64,000 bases of DNA from Smithella sp. (lineage in GTDB: Bacteria > Desulfobacterota > Syntrophia > Syntrophales > Smithellaceae), in contig JAGPFC010000005.1 in the NCBI GenBank assembly GCA_018056685.1, positions 96,557-160,556 on the forward strand. The letters are read 5' to 3'. How positions within the stretch are numbered: the stretch's first letter is position 1; every line of letters starts with the position of its first letter. A model generated the notes under the pieces. It made no database searches. It saw nothing but the letters and a program-made list of their open reading frames with translations, and was not told the DNA's origin. This document shows positions 29,514 through 37,699 of the stretch, in pieces. The position numbers and the translations under genes were made by a program.

Positions 29514-30821
29514 TTGTTAGAAGGTCTGGGTGGCGTATCCAAAATTCCTGAACTGCAGAGAAGGATTTTATTTACCATCCTTCTTTTAGGTGTTTACCGC
29601 ATCGGCGTCTATATTCCCACACCGGGAATTGATAATGTGGCCTTGTTGGCTTTTTTCGACTCCGCCAAAGGCACTATGTTCGGCCTGATGGATATGTTTG
29701 CCGGCGGTGCTTTCAGTAATTTTTCAATATTCGCGCTGGGTATTATGCCCTACATCAGTGCGTCGATTATTTTGCAGTTATTAACTATTGCTGTGCCTCA
29801 TTTAGAAGCGCTTTCTAAAGAAGGAGAATCGGGCAGGCGTAAAATAACGCAATATACCCGGTACGGAACGGTTCTTTTAAGTATGATTCAGGGGTTTGGT
29901 ATTGCTTTCGGTTTGCAGCAAATGGCGGGTCCTAACGGCGCGCCGATTGTCTTAAATCCCGGCATCGGATTTGTTTTACTGACCATGCTTACCCTGACTT
30001 CCGGTACTTGCTTTATCATGTGGCTGGGAGAATTCATCACGGAAAAGGGCATCGGAAACGGTATATCATTGATCATTTTTGCCGGCATTGTTTGCCGGAT
30101 ACCGGCCGCTATCGGCAATACCTATAGACTGGCGACAGCAGGTGAATTAGGCGTACTGGTTATTTTATTGATTACCGTGCTAATGATCGCGGTGGTTGGA
30201 GCCATTGTTTTTGTGGAAGGCGGGCAGCGTCGTATCCCCGTGCAGTACGCAAAAAGAGTGGTCGGAAGAAAAATGTATGGCGGACAGACCACACATCTGC
30301 CTCTGAAGGTAAATACATCCGGTGTTATTCCACCGATTTTTGCGTCTTCTGTCATTATGTTTCCGGCGACTATTGCCAATTTCGCGCCGCAGACCTGGAT
30401 GAAGGATATTGCTTCTTACCTGGTTCCGGGCAGACTGGCGTATGAAGTTCTTTATGTAGCTTTTATTTTCTTCTTCTGCTTTTTTTATACGGCGGTTACG
30501 TTCAAGCCGGATGATGTGGCCGAGAACATGAAAAAATACGGCGGTTACGTTCCCGGAATCAGACCAGGCAAAAAGACCGCGGAATATATTGAAAGCGTCT
30601 TGGAAAAACTGACTTTCTGCGGGGCGATTTATGTTTCCATTGTTTGCGTGCTGCCCAGTGTTTTGATTTCACAGTTGAATGTTCCCTTTTATTTCGGCGG
30701 CACAGCGCTGTTGATCGTTGTCGGTGTGGCCATGGATACGGCCAGCCAGATTGAGTCGCACCTGCTGACCAGGCAATATGAAGGATTTATGAAGAAGGGT
30801 CATCTTGCCCGCAGGAGATAA
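29514..30821 (+). CDS. secY: Preprotein translocase subunit SecY
   Basis: 435 residues with ten membrane spans, the pore of the SecYEG channel. Visible marks are PELQRRILFTILLLGVYRIG at TM1, MDMFAGGAFSNFSIFALGIM (plug/TM2 region) and the cytoplasmic loops GGQRRIPVQYAKR and KYGGYVPGIRPGKKTAEYIE. The start is TTG at 29514, one base after rplO and behind AGAGG. map follows directly; adk, which lies between secY and map in many bacteria, is missing here. Confidence 0.98.
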   Translation: MLEGLGGVSKIPELQRRILFTILLLGVYRIGVYIPTPGIDNVALLAFFDSAKGTMFGLMDMFAGGAFSNFSIFALGIMPYISASIILQLLTIAVPHLEALSKEGESGRRKITQYTRYGTVLLSMIQGFGIAFGLQQMAGPNGAPIVLNPGIGFVLLTMLTLTSGTCFIMWLGEFITEKGIGNGISLIIFAGIVCRIPAAIGNTYRLATAGELGVLVILLITVLMIAVVGAIVFVEGGQRRIPVQYAKRVVGRKMYGGQTTHLPLKVNTSGVIPPIFASSVIMFPATIANFAPQTWMKDIASYLVPGRLAYEVLYVAFIFFFCFFYTAVTFKPDDVAENMKKYGGYVPGIRPGKKTAEYIESVLEKLTFCGAIYVSIVCVLPSVLISQLNVPFYFGGTALLIVVGVAMDTASQIESHLLTRQYEGFMKKGHLARRR

Positions 30822-30833
30822 CGGAAGATTATC

Positions 30834-31583
30834 ATGGTCATTCTGAAGCTTCCGGATGAAATTGAAAAAGCAAGAGCAAGTAATCGGATCGTTGCCGAGG
30901 TTTTAAGCAGACTTAGAGAAAAAGTCAAGCCGGGTGTCAAAACAAAAGACCTGGATAAATTTGCTGAGGAGATTGCGGAAAAAAGAGGAGCCAAACCGGC
31001 CTTCAAAGGTTATCACGGTTATCCGCACTCCCTGTGCATATCGATAAACGAAGTGGTTGTGCACGGCATGCCTTCTGAGCGAACGTTGGTGGAAGGAGAT
31101 ATTGTAGGACTTGATTTCGGTGTTTACTATCAGGGGTTCTACGGTGACGCAACCATAACATTGCCGGTAGGCAAAGTGACGGAAAAAGCCAAAAGGCTGA
31201 TGCAGGTGACCGAGCAGAGTTTATATGCCGGGATAGAGCAGGCGGTAAGCGGCAACAGGTTGGGAGATATCTCCGCCGCCGTGCAAAAACTAGTCGAAGG
31301 TGCCGGTTATTCGGTTGTCCGCGATTTTGTCGGTCATGGCATAGGAAAGAATCTGCATGAGGAACCGCAGATTCCCAATTTCGGGCAAAAAGGCCGTGGG
31401 ATTGAGTTGAAAAGAGGAATGATTCTGGCGATTGAACCGATGGTCAATGAAGGCCATTACAAGGTTCAGGTTCAGCCGGATGGCTGGACGGTGGTAACAA
31501 AAGACGGAAGCTTATCGGCTCATTTTGAACACTCGATAGCGATTACGGACAATGGTCCTGACATACTGAGTAAATTAAGTTAG
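30834..31583 (+). CDS. map: Methionine aminopeptidase, type I
   Basis: 249 residues. Removes the initiator methionine from nascent proteins. The five metal ligands are recognisable: D in GLDFGVYYQGFYGD (two aspartates), H in VGHGIGKNLHEEPQIPN, E in IEPMVNEG and E in FEHSIAIT. KGYHGYPHSLCISINEVVVH holds the substrate-contact histidine. The protein has no zinc-finger extension, so it is the short type Ia form. ATG twelve bases after secY's stop. Confidence 0.97.
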   Translation: MVILKLPDEIEKARASNRIVAEVLSRLREKVKPGVKTKDLDKFAEEIAEKRGAKPAFKGYHGYPHSLCISINEVVVHGMPSERTLVEGDIVGLDFGVYYQGFYGDATITLPVGKVTEKAKRLMQVTEQSLYAGIEQAVSGNRLGDISAAVQKLVEGAGYSVVRDFVGHGIGKNLHEEPQIPNFGQKGRGIELKRGMILAIEPMVNEGHYKVQVQPDGWTVVTKDGSLSAHFEHSIAITDNGPDILSKLS

Positions 31584-31636
31584 TTTTTAGGCCGGTGGGA
31601 AGCCGGCTGAATTCGCGGCGGTAATGATTGTAAAAT

Positions 31637-31855
31637 ATGGCAAAAGAAGAAGCGATAGAAGTTGAAGGAAGAGTGATAGAACCCCTGCCCAACGCCATGT
31701 TCCGGGTGGAACTGGACAACGGACACAAGGTGCTGGCTCACATATCCGGTAAGATGCGCATGCATTTTATCAAGATCCTGCCGGGAGATAAAGTGACGGT
31801 GGAACTATCGCCTTATGATTTGACCCGGGGCCGCATCACGTACAGGACGAAGTAG
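31637..31855 (+). CDS. infA: Translation initiation factor IF-1
   Basis: 72 residues, single OB fold that occupies the A site during initiation. [20 protein letters not shown] and [20 protein letters not shown] are the family sequence. ATG at 31637, without a strong ribosome-binding site in front. Between map and rpmJ, the usual order. Confidence 0.97.
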   Translation: MAKEEAIEVEGRVIEPLPNAMFRVELDNGHKVLAHISGKMRMHFIKILPGDKVTVELSPYDLTRGRITYRTK

Positions 31856-31887
31856 AATTTTTTACTGAACAAAGAGGAGTTAAAATC

Positions 31888-32001
31888 GTGAAGGTTAGAT
31901 CGTCAGTTAAAAAAATATGTGAAAAATGCAAGATCGTCAAACGCAGAGGCATTTTGCGCGTAATTTGTGAAAATCCCAAGCATAAACAGCGTCAGGGATA
32001 G
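31888..32001 (+). CDS. rpmJ: 50S ribosomal protein L36, zinc-binding form
   Basis: 37 residues, [20 protein letters not shown] at the start and NPKHKQRQG at the end. Cysteines at positions 11, 14 and 27 and histidine 32 form the zinc site (C+ form). The start is GTG at 31888 with AGAGGAG upstream. It is too short for most ORF callers. 24 bases precede rpsM. Confidence 0.96.
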   Translation: MKVRSSVKKICEKCKIVKRRGILRVICENPKHKQRQG

Positions 32002-32025
32002 TTTTTAAACTCAGGAGATTTATAA

Positions 32026-32394
32026 ATGGCACGAATTTCAGGTGTTGATTTACCGAAAAATAAAAGAATGGAAGTTGCTTTAACCTACATTTACGGCATC
32101 GGGCCGACCAAGGCAAGGCAGATCCTGAAAAATTCCGGTGTCAGTCCGGACACGAGAACAGATGATCTGGCCGATTCGGAAATATCCGCGATCAGAAGCA
32201 TCATTGACAAGGATCACAAAGTGGAAGGTGATTTGCGCAGAGACGTTTCGATGTCGATTAAGCGTTTGATGGATGTCGGAACATATCGTGGATTAAGACA
32301 TCGCAAGGGACTGCCCGTACGGGGACAGAGAACCCATACGAACGGCCGCACCAGAAAAGGTCCGCGACGGGCCATCGCTGGCAAGAAAAAGTAA
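32026..32394 (+). CDS. rpsM: 30S ribosomal protein S13
   Basis: 122 residues. S13 contacts P-site tRNA and bridges to the 50[21 protein letters not shown], then [14 protein letters not shown], and the basic C-terminus [20 protein letters not shown] are characteristic. ATG start behind CAGGAG. First gene of the alpha-operon part. Confidence 0.98.
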   Translation: MARISGVDLPKNKRMEVALTYIYGIGPTKARQILKNSGVSPDTRTDDLADSEISAIRSIIDKDHKVEGDLRRDVSMSIKRLMDVGTYRGLRHRKGLPVRGQRTHTNGRTRKGPRRAIAGKKK

Positions 32395-32419
32395 AAATTA
32401 AAATCAAGCTGGAGGCATC

Positions 32420-32812
32420 ATGGCTAAGGCAGTAAGGAAAACTGGCAAAAGAAAAGAAAAGAAGAATATTACCGATGGTATTGCTCATATTCAGTCAACG
32501 TTTAATAATACGATTGTGACGATAACCGACATGAGCGGTAATGTCATCGCCTGGTCATCAGCCGGGTTGCAGGGTTTCAAGGGGTCACGCAAGAGCACGC
32601 CTTTTGCCGCCCAGATGGCCGCGGAAGATGTTGTGCGCAAGGCTAAAGAACAGGGCATGCGCAAAGTTCAGGTTTACATTAAAGGACCCGGCGCGGGAAG
32701 AGAATCGGCCCTGCGCTCGCTGCAGATTGCCGGACTGACCATAACATTGATTCGCGACGTGACGCCTGTACCGCACAACGGGTGCAGACCGCCGAAACGT
32801 CGTCGAGTATAA
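32420..32812 (+). CDS. rpsK: 30S ribosomal protein S11
   Basis: 130 residues. S11 lines the platform near the Shine-Dalgarno helix. [20 protein letters not shown] (about 20-39) and [18 protein letters not shown] at the C-terminus are diagnostic. ATG at 32420 behind TGGAGG. rpsD follows after 39 bases. Confidence 0.98.
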   Translation: MAKAVRKTGKRKEKKNITDGIAHIQSTFNNTIVTITDMSGNVIAWSSAGLQGFKGSRKSTPFAAQMAAEDVVRKAKEQGMRKVQVYIKGPGAGRESALRSLQIAGLTITLIRDVTPVPHNGCRPPKRRRV

Positions 32813-32851
32813 TATAGAAAGAATAATTTAAGATAATTAAGGGAGGCTTTT

Positions 32852-33481
32852 TTGGCAAGATATACGGATTCCTCATGCAGGTTGTGTCGTCGCGAAGGAT
32901 TAAAACTTTTTTCCAAGGGCGACAGATGCTATTCGGAAAAATGTTCTTTCGAAAGAAGGGATTATGTTCCGGGAGATCATGGTCAGATGCATAAAAAACA
33001 GCGTTCTGATTATGGTGTGCAGTTACGAGAAAAACAAAAACTAAAAAGAATGTATGGTCTTTTGGAAAAGCAGTTCCGGGGATATTTTGAAAAGGCCGAC
33101 AAGCAAAAGGGTATCACAGGCACAAACCTGCTGGTGCTGCTGGAACGAAGAATGGACAACATGGTTTTTCGGATGGGCTTCGCCAATTCCCGAATTGAAG
33201 CGAGACAACTGATCAGTCACGCTCATTTTCTGGTGAACGGAAAACCGGTCAACATTCCATCATATTTGCTTAAGGCCGGCGATGAAGTTTGCGTCAAAGA
33301 AGGCAGCCGCAAGATAGTTCGCATCATGGGAGCTATGGAAACCGTCGTCAGACGGGGTGTGCCTCACTGGCTGGAATTGGATAAAGACAATTTCAAGGCC
33401 AGGATCAAAATGCTGCCCGTACGGGAAGACTTAACCATGCCGGTACAGGAACAGCTAGTTGTCGAACTTTATTCGAAGTAA
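32852..33481 (+). CDS. rpsD: 30S ribosomal protein S4, zinc-binding form
   Basis: 209 residues. S4 initiates 30S body assembly and in E. coli represses the alpha operon. The N-terminus has CRLCRREGLKLFSKGDRCYS followed by EKC, four cysteines of the zinc form. The S4 RNA-binding domain holds MDNMVFRMGFANSRIEARQL (about 100-119). TTG start at 32852 behind GGGAGG. It lies just ahead of rpoA. Confidence 0.97.
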   Translation: MARYTDSSCRLCRREGLKLFSKGDRCYSEKCSFERRDYVPGDHGQMHKKQRSDYGVQLREKQKLKRMYGLLEKQFRGYFEKADKQKGITGTNLLVLLERRMDNMVFRMGFANSRIEARQLISHAHFLVNGKPVNIPSYLLKAGDEVCVKEGSRKIVRIMGAMETVVRRGVPHWLELDKDNFKARIKMLPVREDLTMPVQEQLVVELYSK

Positions 33482-33527
33482 AAATAAACTTTTTTTATAA
33501 ACCAGCTACTAAAGGATGGGTTTAATT

Positions 33528-34496
33528 ATGCAAAGGAACTGGTCAAGTTTGATTCGTCCCAAGCGTATTGATGTTGATGAAGCGACACATACGAATTTCT
33601 ATGGAGAATTTACCATTCAGCCTCTGGAAAGAGGTTTCGGAATCACATTAGGCAATTCACTCAGGAGAGTATTGCTTTCTTCCATTCAGGGTTCCGCCAT
33701 TGTTTCGGTAAAAATTGAAGGCGTCCTCCATGAGTTTTCCACCATTCCCGGTGTGAAAGAAGATGTAACAGACATTATCCTGAATTTAAAAGGTGTGCGC
33801 TTCAAAATGGGACAGGCCAACACCAAAGAACTCAGTATTGATGTAAGCCGCGCAGGAGCGGTCACCGCCGCCGATATCGTTACGGACGGAACGATTGAGG
33901 TTTTAAACCCCGATCACCACATCGCCACGATTTCCAATGGCTCCTTCAAAGCAAAATTAATGGTCAAAACGGGTAAGGGTTATGTTCCGGCGAAAAAGGA
34001 ACTGGAACCGGATCAACCGAAAGGTACCATCAATATTGACGCTATTTTTTCACCGATTAAAAAAGTAAATTATATTGTATCTCATGCGCGCGTCGGACAG
34101 ATTGCCGATTATGACAAGCTGACTCTGGAAGTCTGGACAGACGGCAGCGTCAAACCCGAAGACGCCATTGCTTATTCGGCAAAAATTTTAAAACAGCAGT
34201 TGGATGTCTTCATCAATTTTGAAGAAGTTGAAGAAGAGATCGTTCCTGAAAAACATGACGAACAGGATAACCTGAGCAAAGTATTATCGCGTTCCGTGGA
34301 AGATCTGGAACTCTCGGTGCGTTCCGCCAACTGTCTGAAAAATGCCGGCATCAACACCATTGGTGAACTGGTCATCAAAACGGAAGCGGAAATGCTGAAA
34401 ACCAAGAACTTCGGGCGTAAGTCATTGAGCGAAATTAAAGATATTCTCGGCGAATATGATCTGACTTTCGGCATGGATATTGATTCGAAAAAATAA
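33528..34496 (+). CDS. rpoA: DNA-directed RNA polymerase alpha subunit
   Basis: 322 residues from the ATG at 33528, eight bases after GGATGGG; an ATG at 33516 would overlap its own ribosome-binding site. The N-terminal assembly domain includes PLERGFGITLGNSLRRVLLS (about 26-45). The C-terminal domain, about residues 245-315, binds UP elements and activators and carries SVRSANCLKNAGINTIGELV. Normal length. Confidence 0.97.
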   Translation: MQRNWSSLIRPKRIDVDEATHTNFYGEFTIQPLERGFGITLGNSLRRVLLSSIQGSAIVSVKIEGVLHEFSTIPGVKEDVTDIILNLKGVRFKMGQANTKELSIDVSRAGAVTAADIVTDGTIEVLNPDHHIATISNGSFKAKLMVKTGKGYVPAKKELEPDQPKGTINIDAIFSPIKKVNYIVSHARVGQIADYDKLTLEVWTDGSVKPEDAIAYSAKILKQQLDVFINFEEVEEEIVPEKHDEQDNLSKVLSRSVEDLELSVRSANCLKNAGINTIGELVIKTEAEMLKTKNFGRKSLSEIKDILGEYDLTFGMDIDSKK

Positions 34497-34553
34497 AATC
34501 GCCTGGGAAGACAAAGCATATTATATATATCAAAGAAAAGAGGTAATTGAGCG

Positions 34554-34973
34554 ATGCATCACGGTAAAGCAGGTAGTAAACTGGGCAGAACTTCCAGCCA
34601 TAAGGAAGCGATGCTTCGTAATATGGTGACTTCTGTTATCAAGCACGAACGGATTAAAACCACCGACACCAAGGCAAAAGAATTAAGAAAACTGGCGGAA
34701 AAAATGATCACCCTGGGCAAGAAGGGGAGTCTTCATGCGCGGCGTCAGGCACTGTCGGTTGTTCGCGATAAGGATATGGTCGGTAAACTCTTCGGCGAAC
34801 TGAGTGAACGTTATCGCAATCGCGCGGGGGGATACACCAGAATCGTCAAGGCCGGTTACCGTTATGGTGACAACGCGCCTGTTTCCATTCTCGAATTCAT
34901 TCAGGACGAGAAAAAGAAGGAAAAAGCAAAAGCCAAAGGCAAAACAAAAGCGAAAGCCAAAAAAGAAGAATAA
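34554..34973 (+). CDS. rplQ: 50S ribosomal protein L17
   Basis: 139 residues. L17 lies by the tunnel exit. [20 protein letters not shown] at the start, then [20 protein letters not shown], are the family core. The last 25 residues are a lysine/alanine-rich tail ([18 protein letters not shown]), an extension of low complexity. ATG start behind AGAGG. It ends the long operon; a strong terminator follows within 25 bases. Confidence 0.97.
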   Translation: MHHGKAGSKLGRTSSHKEAMLRNMVTSVIKHERIKTTDTKAKELRKLAEKMITLGKKGSLHARRQALSVVRDKDMVGKLFGELSERYRNRAGGYTRIVKAGYRYGDNAPVSILEFIQDEKKKEKAKAKGKTKAKAKKEE

Positions 34974-34994
34974 ACATCTTCGTGGATAGATTGG

Positions 34995-35023
34995 AAAAAG
35001 GCGGGTCAAAACCCCGCCTTTTT
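34995..35023 (+). terminator. Rho-independent terminator after rplQ
   Basis: AAAAAGGCGGG (34995-35005), a 7-base loop and CCCGCCTTTTT (35013-35023) form an 11-bp stem running into a T-tract. It closes the ribosomal protein superoperon. Confidence 0.93.
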
Positions 35024-35058
35024 TTATGGTTGTTTTTTCACCGCAAAAGAAGTATTGT

Positions 35059-35143
35059 GAGACCCAAATTTCAGGAGTGAATAACCTAAAGGGCACCGTG
35101 GGGTCACTATAGGCGCACTGAAATTTGCAGGTCGAACAATCCC
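35059..35143. repeat. Dispersed inverted-repeat element, copy 2
   Basis: GAGACCCAAATTTCAG at the left, inverted pair CAAATTTCAG (35065-35074) and CTGAAATTTG (35118-35127), inner ATAACCTAAAGGG and TCACTATAGG, then GTCGAACAATCCC on the right. It lies between the rplQ terminator and the next gene. Closest in structure to copy 3 at 63221. Confidence 0.8.
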
Positions 35144-35216
35144 AGGAGCGTAGTACCCTTAAGGGCATCTTCGACGACGCGGGATTAACTCAAATAAAAT
35201 CGCAATGGAGGTTTAT

Positions 35217-35477
35217 ATGGCAGAAAAGAAAATCGGCGAAGTCATGAAATTTTTCTCGAAACCTTCCGTGGCCGCGGTCAAAATTACCGATGATGAAATA
35301 TCCGTAGGAGACAGCATCAAGTATTCCGGTCATACCACCGATTTCATCGATGTGATTCAATCGATGGAAGTCGATAACCAGCAGGTACAAAAAGCGGTGG
35401 CCGGAGACTTTATCGGCATCAAGGTTTCCGACAAAGTGCGTCCCGGTGATGAAGTATTCAAGGTGATACCGGATTAA
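35217..35477 (+). CDS. EF-Tu domain-2-like small protein
   Basis: 86 residues from the ATG at 35217 behind TGGAGG; an upstream in-frame ATG at 35205 lies ahead of that site and is less likely. The sequence (MAEKKIGEVMKFFSKPSVAA, later GDSIKYSGHTTDFIDVIQSM and FIGIKVSDKVRPGDEVFKV) resembles the beta-barrel domain 2 of translational GTPases and matches what databases usually call translation elongation factor-like protein. There is no GTPase domain. Such proteins are sometimes coded near U32-family peptidases; none is near here. Function unknown. Confidence 0.7.
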   Translation: MAEKKIGEVMKFFSKPSVAAVKITDDEISVGDSIKYSGHTTDFIDVIQSMEVDNQQVQKAVAGDFIGIKVSDKVRPGDEVFKVIPD

Positions 35478-35568
35478 AATTTGCTTTCCAAGCGTTACCG
35501 GCTTTTATGGTGTTCGATAAAAGTCAGAAGGTCCAAATTAAACTTTCTTTCCGGCGGTTCAAATTTCT

Positions 35569-36267
35569 ATGTCGAAAATCCTGATTGTTGACGACGAAAA
35601 AGATATCGTTGAACTGATTTCTTACAACCTGGAGAAAGAGGGATTTTCAATCGCAAAAGCCTATGACGGTGAGGCCGCCCTGCACATCATCAAAACACAA
35701 AAACCGGATTTAGTGGTTCTGGATTTGATGTTGCCGAAAATGAACGGACTGGATGTCTGCCGGAATGTTCGCCGCAATCTGGAAACAGCCGGTCTGCCGA
35801 TCATTATGCTGACCGCGAAAAGTGACGAAATTGACAAGGTGACGGGTCTGGAAGTCGGAGCCGATGATTACGTCACCAAACCGTTCAGCGTCAAAGAACT
35901 GACTGCCAGAGTGCGCAGTATTTTACGGCGCTTTCAGGAAATTGAAAAAGATACAAAAACAGAGGAGTTTGTCTATAAAAGTCTTAAAATAAATTACAAC
36001 TCCTGCCTTGTCTCGATTCATGGAAAACAAATAACGTTGAGTCCGACTGAATTGAAACTTCTTTTCTTTTTATCGCGTCATCCCGGACGTGTATACTCGA
36101 GAAATCAGATTATTGATCATGTCTGGGGTGATGATACGTTCATCACCGACCGCGCCGTTGACGTTCACATCCGGCGCCTGCGTTCTCAAATCGAGCAAGA
36201 TATGGAAAATCCCCATTACATTCAAACGGTTCGCGGTTTCGGGTATAAATTTGCCGATATAAAATAA
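35569..36267 (+). CDS. phoB: Phosphate regulon response regulator PhoB
   Basis: 232 residues. The receiver domain (1-120) has the acidic pocket VDDEKD, the phospho-acceptor aspartate in LVVLDLMLPKMNG (about residue 53) and the switch lysine in DDYVTKPF. The C-terminal OmpR/PhoB winged helix (about 135-230) contains ITLSPTELKLLFFLSRHPGR. Placed directly before the Pho box and pstS, with phoR at the far end of the locus, so PhoB is the likely identity among OmpR-family members. The ribosome-binding site is weak. Confidence 0.93.
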   Translation: MSKILIVDDEKDIVELISYNLEKEGFSIAKAYDGEAALHIIKTQKPDLVVLDLMLPKMNGLDVCRNVRRNLETAGLPIIMLTAKSDEIDKVTGLEVGADDYVTKPFSVKELTARVRSILRRFQEIEKDTKTEEFVYKSLKINYNSCLVSIHGKQITLSPTELKLLFFLSRHPGRVYSRNQIIDHVWGDDTFITDRAVDVHIRRLRSQIEQDMENPHYIQTVRGFGYKFADIK

Positions 36268-36322
36268 TCCATTCCGTATATTATCTCACGTCCTGTTTTT
36301 TTGTTTTTACATCTTAACTTGT

Positions 36323-36356
36323 CTGTCATCAAACTGTAACATTCATCCTGTACATT
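36323..36356 (+). promoter_or_regulatory. Pho box and promoter of the pst operon
   Basis: CTGTCATCAAACTGTAACAT (36323-36342) contains the two 7-base half sites CTGTCAT and CTGTAAC, 11 bases apart, a near match to the E. coli Pho box. A -10-like TACATT at 36351-36356 follows at the spacing used by PhoB-activated promoters. pstS starts 31 bases further on. Confidence 0.85.
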
Positions 36357-36387
36357 ACAGGCAAATAAGAATCAGGAGGAAATTTTC

Positions 36388-37236
36388 ATGTTAAACATCT
36401 TCAAAAAAACAGTCATGACAATGGTAGGCTTTGCTCTGATGAGTGGGTTTGCTTTTGCAAGTTCATCAATTGTCATCAAAGGATCAACAACGGTTTTGCC
36501 GGTTGCCCAAGGAACGCTGGAATCTTTTATGAAAAAGAATCCACAAGTACAGATGTCTCTTTCGGGTGGCGGTTCCGGGGAAGGCATTAAAGCATTGATT
36601 GATAAAACGGCGGATATTGCCACATCATCCCGCGAAATCAAAAAGGAGGAAATGGATCTGGCCAGAGCAAGAGGCGTAAAACCTGTAGCTCATGTGGTAG
36701 CCAATGATGCCATTGTTCCTGTCGTTCATCCTAAAAACAAAGTTCAAAATTTATCGATCGATCAGCTAAGCCAGATCTATCAGGGCAAGATTACGAACTG
36801 GAAAGAAGTCGGTGGTGATGATCTTAAAATCGTGGTCATCTCGCGTGATTCTTCTTCGGGCACTTTTGAATCCTGGGACCATTTTGTAATGAAGAAGGCA
36901 AAAGTGTCACCGCGGGCGCAGATGCTTGCTTCCAACGGAGCTATTGTCACGGCGATTGCCAAAAATCGTTACGCGATCGGCTACCTGGGCATTGGTTATG
37001 TCAATAAAAGCGTCAAAGCCCTGCAGGTGAATGGCGTAATGCCTTCCGTGCAGGCGGCTATTTCTAAGGCATACCCTCTTTCCCGTGAACTTTACATGTA
37101 TACGGATGGTGACGCCAAAGGTGATGTGGCAAAATACATCGAATTTGTCAAATCAGCGGAAGGACAGAAAATTGTTGTCAAAGAGGGTTTTGTTCCTTTA
37201 ATGGATGCAAAAAAATACGGTAAAGGCAAAAAATAA
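36388..37236 (+). CDS. pstS: Phosphate ABC transporter substrate-binding protein
   Basis: 282 residues with a signal peptide (MLNIFKKTVMTMVGFALMSG..., cleavage near AFA-SS). It binds phosphate in the periplasm for PstCAB. IKGSTTVLPVAQGTLESFM, then SLSGGGSGEGIKALIDKTAD and ISRDSSSGTFESWDHF, supply the phosphate-binding backbone and serines. Slightly shorter than E. coli PstS, as usual for this subgroup. ATG behind CAGGAGG, and the Pho box is just upstream. Confidence 0.95.
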   Translation: MLNIFKKTVMTMVGFALMSGFAFASSSIVIKGSTTVLPVAQGTLESFMKKNPQVQMSLSGGGSGEGIKALIDKTADIATSSREIKKEEMDLARARGVKPVAHVVANDAIVPVVHPKNKVQNLSIDQLSQIYQGKITNWKEVGGDDLKIVVISRDSSSGTFESWDHFVMKKAKVSPRAQMLASNGAIVTAIAKNRYAIGYLGIGYVNKSVKALQVNGVMPSVQAAISKAYPLSRELYMYTDGDAKGDVAKYIEFVKSAEGQKIVVKEGFVPLMDAKKYGKGKK

Positions 37237-37261
37237 AAACCGGTATAACGAAGGGAAATCA

Positions 37262-37699
37262 GTGAAATCAGTTTCAAGAAAAAAGAACGTTCTGTTTGTC
37301 TGTACGCATAATGCTGTCCGCTCTCAGATGGCGGAAGCGTTTTTAAACAAGATTTACGGGGATCGGTATGCGGCGTATAGCGCCGGCTCCGATCCCACGC
37401 AAATTGATCCTTTGGTTGTATCGGTAATGAATGAAATGGACATTGATCTCAGTCATTCACATGCCAAAGGATTTGATTTTTTTAAAGATTATAACTTTGA
37501 TTTTGTCGTGACCGTCTGCGATCGGGCCAGGGAAGCCTGTCCTTATTTTGCCGGAGGAGACTTTCGAATTCATAAAAGTTTTTCAGATCCCTCAGGGTTT
37601 GAGGGATCACCCGATGACAAAATTAAAGAATACAGAAAAACACGCGATGAAATAAAAACCTGGATAGAAAGAGAATTCCGGATAGAGGACAAATCATGA
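37262..37699 (+). CDS. Arsenate reductase-like low-molecular-weight phosphatase
   Basis: 145 residues from the GTG at 37262, behind GAAGGGA; an in-frame start at 37205 would lie inside pstS. The family is the low-molecular-weight tyrosine phosphatase / thioredoxin-type ArsC: the P-loop is CTHNAVRS (C-x5-R) near residue 14, and a second cysteine lies in VTVCDRAREACPYF (two Cys, about 82 and 89), matching the redox cysteines of thioredoxin-linked ArsC. It sits between pstS and pstC and overlaps pstC by four bases, so it is in the Pho regulon. Role by inference: reduce arsenate that enters through Pst during phosphate starvation. Confidence 0.85.
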   Translation: MKSVSRKKNVLFVCTHNAVRSQMAEAFLNKIYGDRYAAYSAGSDPTQIDPLVVSVMNEMDIDLSHSHAKGFDFFKDYNFDFVVTVCDRAREACPYFAGGDFRIHKSFSDPSGFEGSPDDKIKEYRKTRDEIKTWIEREFRIEDKS

